Shown here in pieces: positions 44,411-55,310 of a DNA stretch of 64,000 nt. Position 1 is the first letter of the stretch; each line of letters begins with the position of its first letter. The translations under genes were made by a program, and so were the position numbers. The stretch spans positions 10,884,138 through 10,948,137 of the forward strand of contig NC_052679.1 in assembly GCF_016802725.1 (NCBI RefSeq). The letters run 5' to 3'. Below the pieces are notes generated by a model. It searched no databases. It worked only from the letters and a program-made list of their open reading frames with translations, and had not been told where the DNA came from. Source of the stretch: Solenopsis invicta. Taxonomy: Eukaryota > Arthropoda > Insecta > Hymenoptera > Formicidae.

Positions 44411-45450
44411 TTTATTCCAAACGCAGCTCTTAAATTGAATTAGACTGTAATGTTACAAAATTAAATAAAAAATCAATTTAATATTATTTATGTCATCCTT
44501 TTGATGTTCTGAAAAAGCTAAAGAATTTGTTGCAAAAAATATTACCTTGATACAGTTATTGAATTTTATTTTTTTGAGCCCTGTTATTCTTTATTTTTTT
44601 TTTTTTCTATTAAACGTTTGGTATTCTTAAAAAATAATACAAGAAAAAACTTTTATAATAACCACAATTTTGACATAATGTAGAGCTTATTAGTGACTAA
44701 TGTGATTAACCTTTTTGCAAGAGGGACACATAGGTTTTTCTGGACCTCAGATATAATTAAAAATGCAAAATTTTATTAAAAACGCAATATTGTGCTTGTG
44801 AATAATAAAAAAAAAATTATATTACGCTTATATTGAATCTGGAGTTTTTATTTTTGGGTTTTGCGAATTTCATGTGATTAAACTTTTGAAATTTACTCAC
44901 GTGTCTCAAAAAATTAAAAGATACAAATCTATGAACATTTTATTAAACACAACAAAATACACGAAATACAAGAAAAATTTTTTTACAATTTGCATTTATT
45001 ATACTAATATAAATGATATATGTACTAGATATTATAAACATTTAGTTTCATACATTTTCGCGAATTTAATTAAACAGCAGACTTAATATTTCTTAAATAA
45101 TTGATTAGAAATATTTTTTCAATCGGTAACTCTTGATCCACTAAACTTTTTTATAGTAATAAATGGAGCTTTGTTCGTATATGTATTATATTTTTTGTTT
45201 ACTACAGTTAACAAAACAAGGAAAAAAAAATTTTTATTGAAAATCTGGAGATGCTCAAAAAACGCTTTATTTAATAGCCTTTTTCTTTCAGAGCAAAACT
45301 ATTTATTTTTAATGATAAATTCTTTGCAACAATTGTAAGCAGTACGGAAAATAGTAATAGTAGAAAAATTGCTGTAATTGGAAAAACTTTGTTAACACAT
45401 TTTATTGATCTTGACTTTTGACCTCTTTATTACCTCTTTATACTATACCA
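44411..45450. other. Intronic AT-rich segment, no gene
   Basis: Within the mannosidase first intron. No repeat of note. Confidence 0.5.
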
Positions 45451-45592
45451 GGGCAGATTCCGATAACACACGGGACCGATAGCACACCACCACTCACAGC
45501 GGCCGATGCATAGAGTTTTTCCGTTGGTTGAGTTAGATAAGTCAAGATGATTGGTTGGTGGGCTATCGCACCGTGCACTATTGGATCCCGTC
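45451..45592. mobile_element. CGATAGCACACGG MITE, copy 1 (142 bp)
   Basis: Nearly identical to 54241-54382. The ends GGGCAGATTCCGATAACAC and the complement GACGGGATCCAATAGTGC form imperfect inverted repeats. The half-site GATAGCACACGG/CGATAGC occurs twice at each end. Confidence 0.8.
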
Positions 45593-45758
45593 CCTTTATT
45601 TAACTTGCTTGAGTCAATTGATTAGAGAAATGTTTTACTTTAATAGAACTGAGGTGCTCTTCGATATCCATTGGTAAAAACAAAGTTTAAATAAATTAAG
45701 TCGTTTCTAAAAAATATCATAGACGGACGGACAAACAGATTGCCAGACTAACGTTATG

Positions 45759-45884
45759 AAGGCTTCGTTCGCTTTGGCGCTCACAGCGCTTGTGAGCATC
45801 ATTTATCCTTGTTTAATATTTGTAAACAAGAAAGATGAAATGATGCTTACAGCGTTGTGAGTGCCAAAGCGAACGCAGCCGAAG
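45759..45884. repeat. Hairpin MITE-like repeat (126 bp)
   Basis: GTTCGCTTTGGC, GCTCACAGCGCTTGTGAGCA and following bases are mirrored at 45838-45884, leaving a loop of about 30 bp. Confidence 0.75.
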
Positions 45885-46594
45885 TAGTTTGCCATGCTGC
45901 ACTGGTTAATAAGTTGAAATTATACGTGTGAATAACACATAAAAAGTGAATCAATATTTTTTGATCAAAGTACCTCTTGATTCTTAATGATATTTCTATA
46001 ATTCGTTAACTGCAAAACATACCTAGCGCGAACGAAAATTTGTCCATTTCGCGCACGTTTCCTTATAGAAGGAGAACGTCTCTTTTTCAGGCTCATATAC
46101 ATTGCACGCTTCTCTACAGCGAGTAGCATAAGAGCATTGACTTAGCAGATCGATATTAGTTTCTGAGATGCTACATATTAAAAAACAACATAATAGATTA
46201 AAGGACTTTGCACTAATATTATTTCCAATTAAATTTTACATATTAATAATAATGACGCACAAATCTCATGGAAAATGGGTGCCGGTGGATTTGATTAAAA
46301 CTTTGAAAGTTTGTAGTTTACATGGTTCTGATGAAAAGCTCCCATTGCCCCAACTTGATGCATTGAGCCGTTTGAGTCCTAGGGACAGTTGAAAGTAGGA
46401 AATAGGCGACTGCATGTAGGAAATTATCTGATAATGCTTCCTGCTCCTATCTTCCCATTCCTCTTTCTCTCTTTTTCTCTCACCCTTCTTCGTGTGTGTG
46501 GGTGTGTGTGCATGCGTGCGTGCGTTACAGCAGAGATGAGGACCTTACGGTTCGTCACTTCTGCAGTATTTTACGACTCCAAATCTTCTTTGTC

Positions 46595-46607
46595 GTGTGA
46601 GTGAGTG

Positions 46608-46644
<37 letters not shown>

Positions 46645-46722
46645 GCGCACGAGCGTGCGTGTGTGCGTGAGCGTGCGCGCGTGTGTGCGTGTGCGTGTGT
46701 GTGTGTGTGTGTGGGGGGGGGG
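46595..46722. repeat. GT/GC-rich microsatellite
   Basis: GTGC repeats pass into GT repeats and a G8-G9 run. It is mirrored by a CA/CG tract near 49310-49392 in the other palindrome arm. Confidence 0.9.
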
Positions 46723-47564
46723 AGAATAGAACAATGAACTAATACTTAAACATCAATAAAATTTGTTATATTATCAGGATCCTTTTGCGGTGGCCTATTT
46801 ACTGCATCGCGAATAGTATAAAGGAGTCTCGACAAAGGATACCGAACATGTTTGTGTTTCACGTATCCAATAAACTATAATACACTCGCTATGTGTGCAC
46901 ATGTACAATTTGCGCAATAAATGCCTTCTAAAATGCCTTCTAAAATGGCGACGCCACGTTCACTGATGAGTCACCGCGTTTATCTTTTCGGTCGTTTTCA
47001 CGTTCATGACCGTAGAGAACTTGCGCATTTATGGCTAATCCAGACCTCCGTGACCCCAACTGTCGGACTAACAGATATAACAATTTTGAAGGTGCTATTT
47101 GTTTGCTAGTCATTTGCTAGTGTTTGCATGTTTTTTTGTTTTGTTTGCATATTAATTAGTTTAAACAAAAAATTAAAATTAAAATTTGGATAAATTTGGA
47201 CAAGTAAAAAACCGTTTTAGCCTTTATCTCATAATTTCCTGAATAATTCAGGTGTTGAATTGTTTGCTAGTCGTTTGCTAGTACCGAATGTATAAGTATT
47301 ATTCTAATTATATCGATAAATAATATAATAATTTATTTATTAATAAATGGGATTTTTATAGTAACTTTAGCACTAGTAACTTTTTAGGTGACTCGATGCG
47401 CATGCGCCAGTTTTATCTCCAGTAAAATCTGTGGATGGCATACCTGTACAACTGCATGAGAATTCGGTGTGATTGTACATTCACGGAATTTGATTCTGTC
47501 CATGGGGAAATTTTCCATAGAAACTAAGAAGTCACCACTTTCTACATACTTGCAGTTCATGATT

Positions 47565-47795
47565 GACCTACTTTACACCGAACACTTGACACGCATACTA
47601 ACAAGTAACTTTCTATTAAATTGTCTTAATTTCGACAATACGTGTAAATGTATACGTGATATCTATATTTAATTATCTTGATTCATATTGTACCAGCTTA
47701 ATATACTATTCATTAAATTTATTACCGAAATTAAGATAATTGAATAGAAAGTTACTAAATATTACGCATATCAAGTATTCGGTGTAAACAAAGCC
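47565..47795. mobile_element. GCCTAGTTTACACCGAG MITE, copy B (231 bp)
   Basis: Inverted ends ACCTACTTTACACCGA and the complement GGCTTTGTTTACACCGA, with ATT at 47562-47564 and 47796-47798. It interrupts the left arm of the giant palindrome; the right arm near 47978 shows the unoccupied sequence. Confidence 0.75.
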
Positions 47796-48102
47796 ATTAA
47801 TGTAACGACTAGAGCTTATTGGTTGTTACGTTAATCATAAACTGTAAGTATGTAGAAAGATAGCGACTTTTTAGTTTGGAAAATTTCCCCATGGACAGAA
47901 TCAAATTCCATGGGTGTACACCCAGTGTGTTTGATTCTGTCAATGGAGAAACTGAAAAGTTACCACTTTATACATACTCGTAGTTTATGATTAAAGTAAC
48001 AATTAGAGCTTATTGGTCGTTACGTTAATCACGAACTGTAAGTATGTAGATAGACAGCGACTTCTCAGTTTAAAAAATATTCTCACAGATGCAAACACGC
48101 TG

Positions 48103-48560
48103 GGTGTACTATCTTTTTAAACTTTAAACAACACAAGAGACAAGATTCCGTAGGGGGCCAGTTTGGACCTTGAGCGTGTGCGGATGTGTTTGTTATTGAA
48201 ATTTTTTTCAAATCGCCAATTGCATCAGATTGCACAATTGGTCATTAGAATTTTTATTCCTAAACTCATTGTATTACAAGTGGTGTTCTACTCCATCATC
48301 TACATTTAAGGTACTGGCACGTTGACTTATTTTCTCTTTTCTTTCAAAATTTAATTATGAAACACAAAATCAGAACTTAAAAGTTAAGAATAAAAATTCC
48401 AATAATAGCGGATTGTGATGCAATCGACAATTTCAAAAAAAATTTCATTGATGAACAAGCACATCTACACGGACGACAGGACACATTGACATTCCGCACA
48501 CGCTCAAGGTTCAAACGGCCTTTTGTATTGTCTACTGTAAGTTTAAAAAGATAGTACAAT
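48103..48560. repeat. Smaller palindrome nested in the right arm
   Basis: GTACTATCTTTTTAAACTT is mirrored by AAGTTTAAAAAGATAGTAC, with CGTGTGCGGA/TCCGCACACG further inside. It has no counterpart in the left arm, so it was probably inserted after the palindrome formed. Confidence 0.6.
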
Positions 48561-49309
48561 TACACCGGATTCTCATGTAGTTTTTCAGGTATGCCATCCA
48601 CAGGGGATAATTTTACTGGGGATAAAACTGGCGCATGCGCATCGAGTCACCTAGAAGGTTACTAGGGCTAAAGTTACTATAAAAATCCCACTTATTAATA
48701 AATCAATTATTACATTATTTATCAATATAATTAGAATAATACTTATATATTCGAAACTAGCAAACAATTCAACACTGAATTATTCAGGAAATCATGAGAT
48801 AAAGGCTAAAATGGCTTTTTACTTATGCAAATTTTAATTTAGATTTTTTGTTTAAACTTAATATGCAAATAAAACAAAAAATTAATTAATATGCAAACAA
48901 AACAAAAAACATGCAAACACTAGCAAATAACTAGCAAACGAATGGCACCTTCAAAATTGTTATATCTGTTAGTTCGACAGCTGGGGTCACAAAGGTCCAA
49001 TCCAGTCCGTTTAATTATAGCCACGAACGTGAAAACGACCTAGAAGGCAACACGCAGTACCAAAATAGTATTGGAAGACATTTATTGCGCGAATTGTATC
49101 CAGAATTCGATTTGCAAATGCAATAGCAACCTTGAATGTGAGGACCATACTGAACATCCATTCCATCATCCATATCATGATTGTCTGCCGATCCAAAATC
49201 AACCTGGTTAATAAAAGTTAGAGTGTATTCTTGATTTTGCAATGCAGCGAAATATCAATTACGATATCATATCGATCATATCGATATTATATCGATCGAC
49301 AATCGTGCG

Positions 49310-49339
49310 CTTGCACGTACGCACGCGCGTGCGCGCGCA

Positions 49340-49378
<39 letters not shown>

Positions 49379-49392
49379 ACACGCGCGCGCGT
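49310..49392. repeat. CA/CG microsatellite
   Basis: Alternating purine-pyrimidine tract (CACGCGCGTGCGCGCGCACA, then (AC)n, then CGCGCG) that could adopt Z-DNA. Confidence 0.9.
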
Positions 49393-49935
49393 AGACGGGA
49401 AGGGGAGAGAAAAAAGTGTGAGAAGAGGATAGGAGAAAGAGGCATTATTAGGTAATTTCCTACACTCGTCTATTTCTTTTAACTATCCCTAGAGCCTAAA
49501 CGGCTCAATGCATCAAGTTGGGGTAATGAGAGCTTTTCATCAGGATCACGTAAACTACAAATTTCCAAAGTTTCAGCCAAATCCACCGGAATCCATTTCC
49601 CATAAGATTTGTGCGGGGTCCTTTTATACACAAAAGCATATTTTTCAACAGTTGTTTGTTTGTGTACTTTTCTGCCTGAATAGGTTTCACTTTATGTGCT
49701 TTTTATTATTAATTGGACGGAAAAAGGATAGTCAAGGCTCATTTTTACAAGTGTTGTAAAATGAACTCATTGTTCTGTTTTATCCAAATTTTCTTTATTT
49801 AAAAATTCCATGGCTCAAATATCAGCTTAACCATGTTTTCTTGCCTGAATAGACTTTACTTTATGGGCTTTTTACAATTATTTTCTGATTTTCAGAGGAA
49901 AAAAAGAAGATAGTCGAGACACATTATAAAAAAAG

Positions 49936-50290
49936 TTTCAGCGTTTGGCCATTTTTTGTTTATTAATTATAGATAAAAATAATTGAGGCTTTTATACCAA
50001 TTTTTTGAAATATTTATTTTTTTGAAAAGTCTAAGCGTGGTCAAACGCGGATTTTGAGCTAATCCATTAGCAACACATCTGGGGAAACTGGAAAAGTTTT
50101 AGTGTTTGACCATTTTTTGTTTATTAATTAAAGATGAATAATTGAGGTTTTCTACCCGTTTCGGAATGTCATTTTTTTCTTTTTGAAAATTTAAAGGATA
50201 GCCAAACGCGGATTTTTTACTTATTTATTAGTAACACATCTGGGGAAGCTGTAAAAAAAGTTTTAGCGTTTGGCCACCTTTTGTTTTTTA
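49936..50290 (+). repeat. About 155 bp minisatellite, two and a part copies
   Basis: GTTTGGCCATTTTTTGTTTA-like starts occur near 49951, 50105 and 50262, each followed by TTAATTA(T/A)AGAT and later AACACATCTGGGGAA. An inverted set lies at 59836-60150. Confidence 0.75.
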
Positions 50291-50611
50291 GACGTTATTT
50301 ATGATTACCATATGTGTGAATCACGAGTATTTCTATTTATTGTTTAAAAACATTATTAATCCATAAATGGGACTTGATTAGGTGGCGCGATGGCGTGTGG
50401 ATGTGGATGGCGATAGAGTGAGGCTGACAAGGGAAGTTCTCGAGATGTGCTTTAACGATTTTAATAAAATTTTATGGCTAAGTAGTATTCACTACTGTAG
50501 TATTTACTCACAGCTTTACAGTAGTAAAGCCATTTTTTGCGAAACTTAGGCATTCTCGAGAAAATGACGATTAAATATTTCCAGCATCTATTAGTACCGT
50601 TACAGAAAAGC

Positions 50612-50672
50612 GATTGTCGCATAAGCGGCGGGGTGTCGATTGGTATGTTTGAAGTCCCAGGTTCGAATCCCG
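50612..50672 (+). other. tRNA-like module, left arm of element 2
   Basis: Box B GGTTCGAATCC is at 50660-50670, followed by a short spacer and T9. Box A is weak on this arm, apparently because of a small deletion. Confidence 0.5.
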
Positions 50673-51087
50673 TGGATGAAAATTTTTTTTTAATTTAAAT
50701 TTTATAATTTTTAATTGTACGTAATTGTTAAACCGTTTTTAATTATTTAATATAAAATGTTATTTAAAAAAAGTCAAAGAATTTATAATGCTCTTCTATT
50801 ATTAATTAAATTAAAATTTCTCATAAACACAAAAAAATATATTTGTAATAAAAATTTACAATGACTGTTTTAAGAACGTCAAAATAAATGTTTCAAATCG
50901 TTATACCTATAACGATCTCCGAGTAAAACGGTTTTGTTAATGTTTTTTTTGGTTTAGATCTTACGACGCTTGTTTGTTTATGAAATATATTAAATAACTA
51001 AATTTAATTATATTAAATAATTAAAAGCGGTTTAACAATTATATACAAAAATTAAATAATATAAAATTTAAATAAAAAAAATTCTTA

Positions 51088-51155
51088 TTTGCGAGGATCG
51101 AACTTGGGACCCCAAGCATACCAGTCGACGTCCTAACACCCCACGCCACGCCACT
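51088..51155 (-). other. tRNA-like module, right arm of element 2
   Basis: Read on the minus strand: box A-like TGGCGTGGCGTGG (51141-51153) and box B AAGTTCGATCC (51095-51105), then a T-rich run. Confidence 0.55.
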
Positions 51156-51344
51156 TATGCGACAATCATTTTTCTGTAACGGTACTAATACATGCTGGAA
51201 ATATTCAATTGTCATTTTCTTGAAAATGGCTAAGTTTCGAAATAAACAGTTTTACTAATGTAAAGGTGTGAGAAAATACTACACATCCATAAAATTTTAT
51301 TAAAAACCGGTGAGGCACATCTCAAGAACTTCCCTTGTAAGTGT

Positions 51345-51720
51345 GAGTGTTGTAGTACATTAGGAATGTATTAGAAAGTAAAGAGGTATAAATTAGAGAG
51401 GTAAGAAGGTAGAGAAGACGGGTAATTGGAGGCAGATGTAGGGGAAAGGATTTGCGGAGATATTGAAAGATATGGGTGGAAGGAACAGGAATAGGTTAAG
51501 GCGGACATAAGGTGAATCCAGGAGGGCCGCTAAAGTAGGAATTGAACAAAGAAGATAAGGAAAACGAAAAGGGCAAAGAAAAAGAGTGTTAGGAGAATAG
51601 GTTAGAGGAATAAAACGGTAAAAATAACGGTAGAAATAAAGGCAGAAACAGCTACAGGAAGGAAAATGCGAATGGTAATGCAAGAATCAGGCAGAATGGT
51701 TTATGGAGAAAGAATCCCTT
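51345..51720 (+). repeat. Purine-rich dispersed repeat
   Basis: AG-rich strand (GAGAGGTAAGAAGGTAGAGAAG and similar). It is homologous in inverted orientation to 54540-54915. Both copies share the neighbouring GATGGCGTG(T/C)GGATGTGGA sequence, which shows that element 2 was inserted into one of them. The predicted frames through it are composition artefacts. Confidence 0.7.
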
Positions 51721-51950
51721 ACGAAAAAGAACTATTGCCGATTACACATAGATATTATTAATAATTACATAAAAATATTACTAGATATTACAGGAAATAT
51801 TATTAGATATTATAAAAAGTGTTACTGAATATTACAGGAAATATTAGAGGATATCACAGAAAATATTATTGGCAATTACATAGAAGTCAATAATTATTTC
51901 GTACCACTGCCAAAATATATTAGTGCCAAAATATTACTGCCTAAATAAAA

Positions 51951-52202
51951 GAGGTTTTTTGGAATAATTTTAGTAGTTACTGATAAGACAACAATATTTT
52001 AATAATGATTTCTAGTTAATTAAAAAAAAAAATTAGTAGACACAATGATCAAGATATATTATTGCTGTTTTTCACCACTGAAATAGTAGTAAATATATTG
52101 GTGATTATATCCAATAATTTTTGTTTCAAAATTAACTGAAAATTATATTACTAAAATATTGTTGCTTTATCAGAAACTACAGAAATTATCCCAAAAAGCC
52201 TC
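51951..52202. mobile_element. Hairpin MITE (252 bp)
   Basis: GAGGTTTTTTGGAATAATTT and the complement GAGGCTTTTTGGGATAATTT extend into ACAACAATATTTTA(A/G)TAAT on both sides. No clear target duplication. Confidence 0.65.
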
Positions 52203-52257
52203 TCCTGTAGAATGTCTTATATAACGTCACTTATATACGTCACAAATAATGAATATA

Positions 52258-52314
<57 letters not shown>

Positions 52315-52338
52315 GCGCGTGTGTGCGCGCGTGTGTGC
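52258..52338. repeat. (CA)n(CG)n(TG)n microsatellite
   Basis: CA repeats pass into CG repeats and then TG/CG, a long alternating purine-pyrimidine tract with Z-DNA potential. It abuts the 5' side of a transposase pseudogene. Confidence 0.9.
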
Positions 52339-52342
52339 TACG

Positions 52343-53286
52343 TATCCTAATCGCAATCCTATTTCTAAATCCACCGTTCAGAGGATAGTGATACGTTTTC
52401 ACAAAACAGGAACAGTTAAAGACCAACCTCCCGGCGGAAGGCCAAAATCCGCAACAAATGATGATAGTTTGGATCGTTTTACAAGAAAATCCTCATTTAT
52501 CTGTACCCAAAACAGCGCAAGCCCATAATGTCAGTTCCAGGAGCGTTAAAAAAATTTTAAAAAGACAGATATTTTTATAAAATGATGATCACTCAAGAAC
52601 TTATGGAAAACGATTGTAGAAGAATTCAATTTTGTGAAGAAATCATGCATCAAAGTAATAAAGCTGATTTTTTAAATTATGTTTGTTCTGACGAAGCCAC
52701 ATTTGAAATAAACGGTGCTGTTAATCGTCACAATTGTAGGTATTGGAGTGATGACAATCCACATTGGATGAGTGATCTTCGCACACAGTATCCACAAAAA
52801 TTGAATGTCTGGGCAGGAATCTGTAGTCGCGGTATTATTAGCCCATTTTTTATAGGTGCTAATTTGAATGCTGAAAAGTATGTAAACTTATTGCGAGATC
52901 ATATACCAGAAATTAAAAATTTATTTGACGCAAACATACAAAACGTGTGGTTCCATCAAGATGGAGCAGGACCTCATTATGCAGTAAGAATTCGAGAACT
53001 TCTAAACCGTGGTTTTCCTAATCGATGGATAGGTAGGAGAGGTACCATTGAATGGCCTGCTAAATCACCTGATTTGTCTTCTCTTGATTATTTTTTTTGG
53101 GAACATCTCAAAAGTAAGGTTTATGCGGCAAAATCACGTAATTTGGAAGACCTTAGCAACTGAATAACACAGGAAACATCTCTGATCACTTTAGAACAAA
53201 TAAGAAATGTGATCAATAATTTCTATGAGCGTTTAGCTCATTGTCAAACGATAGAAGAAAGACATTTTGAACATTTGATTAATTGA
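52343..53286 (+). pseudogene. Tc1/mariner-superfamily transposase remnant (DD41D-like)
   Basis: The N-terminal part of the frame (SKSTVQRIVIRFHKTGTVKD, then a GGRPK linker) is the second helix-turn-helix. A shift near 52475 breaks it, and the frame picks up again by 52582. Catalytic blocks: SDEATF (first Asp near 52690), WFHQDGAGPH (second Asp near 52963), SPDLSSLDYFFW (third Asp near 53088). Forty-one residues lie between the second and third Asp. A TGA at 53161-53163 interrupts the frame, which then continues to its natural stop at 53284-53286. The first helix-turn-helix is missing beyond the microsatellite on the left. It is not functional. No inverted ends were recognised. Confidence 0.8.
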
Positions 53287-53324
53287 AAAAATAGGAAATG
53301 ATATTTTCAAAGGTATATCACTTA

Positions 53325-53420
53325 CACACACAGCAGAGAGGATTTGGAGTCACTAAATACCGCGGAAGTGACGAACCGTCGGGTCCTAATCTCTGCTGCT
53401 ACACACACGTACGCACGCAC
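53325..53420. repeat. Inverted copy of part of the giant palindrome
   Basis: GAAGTGACGAACCGT(C/A)(G/A)GGTCCT and CATCTCTGCTG-like words match, inverted, the segment near 46525-46600. Confidence 0.5.
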
Positions 53421-53879
53421 ACGAAGTGCAAATCTGACCGTGCAACCTCCACGCGGTGCACTTTGGGTTATGCCGACGGTACTGTAACTTTCAAGTTTTG
53501 TAACTCAAAAAATACTTAATAATAAAACATTTATTTATAGTGTTTTAGAAAGGTATCAAAATAAGCTATAAGATTGTGTAATAAAAAGTAGGCAGTTCCA
53601 TTTAAAAAATTTAATTTTACCTTTATATGATCTTCATCCTCCATCCAAAATCAAATTTTTCGTCATTATTAGGTACATTTTAGTAAACCCTACAACTTTG
53701 CTACTTACATATTTTTTGCTATAGTTGATCCTTTTTGAGATATTTGACCGTTGCCGGACTTTTGCCCAACCCTGTATATGTACAATAATAGTTATTTATT
53801 ACATACAATGTTACAAATATATGTATTTTATTTTTCATATAATATACTCATAATATTTATATTATTCTTGAATTTTTTA

Positions 53880-54240
53880 TACAACAATATTTTACTGCCT
53901 TATTCCGTTCCTTCTTCTTTAACAATCTAACAGCCTTCTTTTCTTACCAATTCTTACTTAAACTTTGGTTCCTTTTTTTCTATACACCTCTGTCGCCCCC
54001 TCTTATCCTATATATTTATTCTGTTTCTTTTTTCTTCTTATTTGTCTCCTATATCTCTTCCTCCATCTTTTATGCTTTATAACTTCAATTTCTAACGGCC
54101 GGTGATTTGAGTTTACTCCGTCTTCTTCTTCATATACCAATCTGCCTAGAATCCTTAATTAACAATTATTTATACATACAATTATTTGTCCATACTTTTA
54201 CGTTTTCCATTTTCTTTACGTTTACTTTCACAATCTCTAT
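53880..54240 (-). repeat. Pyrimidine-rich repeat, inverted copy at 57290-57600
   Basis: AACGGCCGGTGATTTGAGTT and flanks are complementary to AACTCACATCACCGGCCGTT near 57375-57400. The two stretches flank a 3 kb block containing the solo LTR and a TACCC-ended element. Confidence 0.65.
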
Positions 54241-54382
54241 GGGCGGATTCCGATAGCACACGGGACCGATAGCACACTACCACTCACAGCGGCCGATGCC
54301 TAGAGTATTTCCGTTGGTTGGGTTAGATAAGTCAAGATGATTGGTTGGTGGGCTATCGCACCGTGCGCTATCGGATCCCGTC
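54241..54382. mobile_element. CGATAGCACACGG MITE, copy 2 (142 bp)
   Basis: The better preserved copy: ends GGGCGGATTCCGATAGCAC and the complement GACGGGATCCGATAGCGC. Paired with 45451-45592 in the same orientation. Confidence 0.8.
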
Positions 54383-54399
54383 TAATCTTTATATTTATA

Positions 54400-54990
54400 C
54401 TTGATCCTTTTTCTATCTTACATTCTAATATACATTTTCCTTTGATACTTTTCTATGTTATCACTTTTCTTACCGTTTTTGTACCTCTATACATTCCTTC
54501 CAATCTTCTTTTATTTATTCATTATTTCATTTACAATATGTCCTCCTTTCTCCATAAACCATTCTGCCAGATTCCTTGCATTACTTGTCACATTATTTTT
54601 CCTATAATTTCTGTCTTTGTTTCTACCGATTTATTCTTCTAACACTCTTTCTATTTTTACACCGTCACTCTTTTCGTTTTTCTTATCTTCCTCGTTTCAT
54701 TCCGTTACCTTCTTACTTTATCACCGGTCCTCCTGAATTCTCCCGTCTCATTGCTTGCCCTAACTTATTCCTGTTCTTTCCTCCTGTATCTTCCAATATC
54801 ACCATAAATCTTTTTCCCCTAATTCTGCCTCCAATTATCCGTCTTCTCTACCCTCCTACCTCACTAGTTCATATCTCTTTACTTTCCTAATTCTTCCTAA
54901 TATACTACAACACTGATATTCAGCTTTACTCTATCTCCATGTCCACATCCGCACGCCATCGCATCTTCTAACCAAGTCCCAGTAGTTATT
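54400..54990 (-). repeat. Pyrimidine-rich inverted copy of the 51.4 kb repeat
   Basis: Complementary to 50375-50445 joined to 51345-51720, including the unoccupied insertion site of element 2 near 54920. The apparent coding frames come from base composition. Confidence 0.65.
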
Positions 54991-55310
54991 ACTTATGCAG
55001 TACTCTTTCTAGTGATATCCAACAGGCGAGTAATATTCCGTTGCTAGTAATTATTGTAGAAACAATAATATTTGCTTTGATAATTACAGAGCCACCAGTA
55101 ATAATCATACAGCCGCGTATAATAATCACACGGCTGGCAATAGTTTTTTTTTTTTGTTTTTTTGTAAGAGATGGCATATTGTAAATGAGAGAATGAATGA
55201 ATGAAAGGAGATTGGAAAGAATGTACAGAAGTACAGAGACGGTGAGAAGAGTAATATGTATAGAAAAGAAATAGCGAAAAAAAATTAGAATGTAAGGTAG
55301 GAATTAGGAC

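Larger units (their letters stand above)
46256..49615. repeat. Giant palindrome (3.36 kb) inside the mannosidase intron
   Basis: The outer ends CGCACAAATCTCATGG (46256) and CCATTTCCCATAAGATTTGTGCG (ending 49615) are inverted. Pairing continues inward through GT/CA microsatellites, a 47040-47160 versus 48880-49000 block, and 47460-47560 versus 47860-47910, to the exact palindrome TGGGTGTACACCCA at 47911-47924. Each arm has been hit separately: a MITE at 47565-47795 on the left and a smaller palindrome at about 48103-48560 on the right. A short frame at 46253-46392 (MTHKSHGKWVPVDLIK...) is mirrored in the other arm; its origin is unknown. Confidence 0.8.
50428..51337. mobile_element. Inverted-repeat element 2 with tRNA-like modules (910 bp)
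   Basis: The inverted ends are CAAGGGAAGTTCTCGAGATG and the complement CAAGGGAAGTTCTTGAGATG. TGA precedes it (50425-50427) and TAA follows (51338-51340), comparable to TTA around element 1. A homologous unoccupied site exists in inverted orientation near 54920, which fixes the borders. Each arm carries a tRNA-like sequence. Its sequence is shared with elements 3 (39901-41258) and 4 (63018 on). Confidence 0.78.

Noticed and set aside
46389..46604. 71-codon frame running into a GT microsatellite
   Set aside because: Val/Cys/Arg text is generated by the repeat.
51393..51683. 96-codon minus-strand frame similar to the 104-codon plus-strand frame at 54576-54890
   Set aside because: The similarity is real but comes from inverted copies of a pyrimidine-rich repeat. 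The Phe/Leu/Pro/Ser text is composition only.
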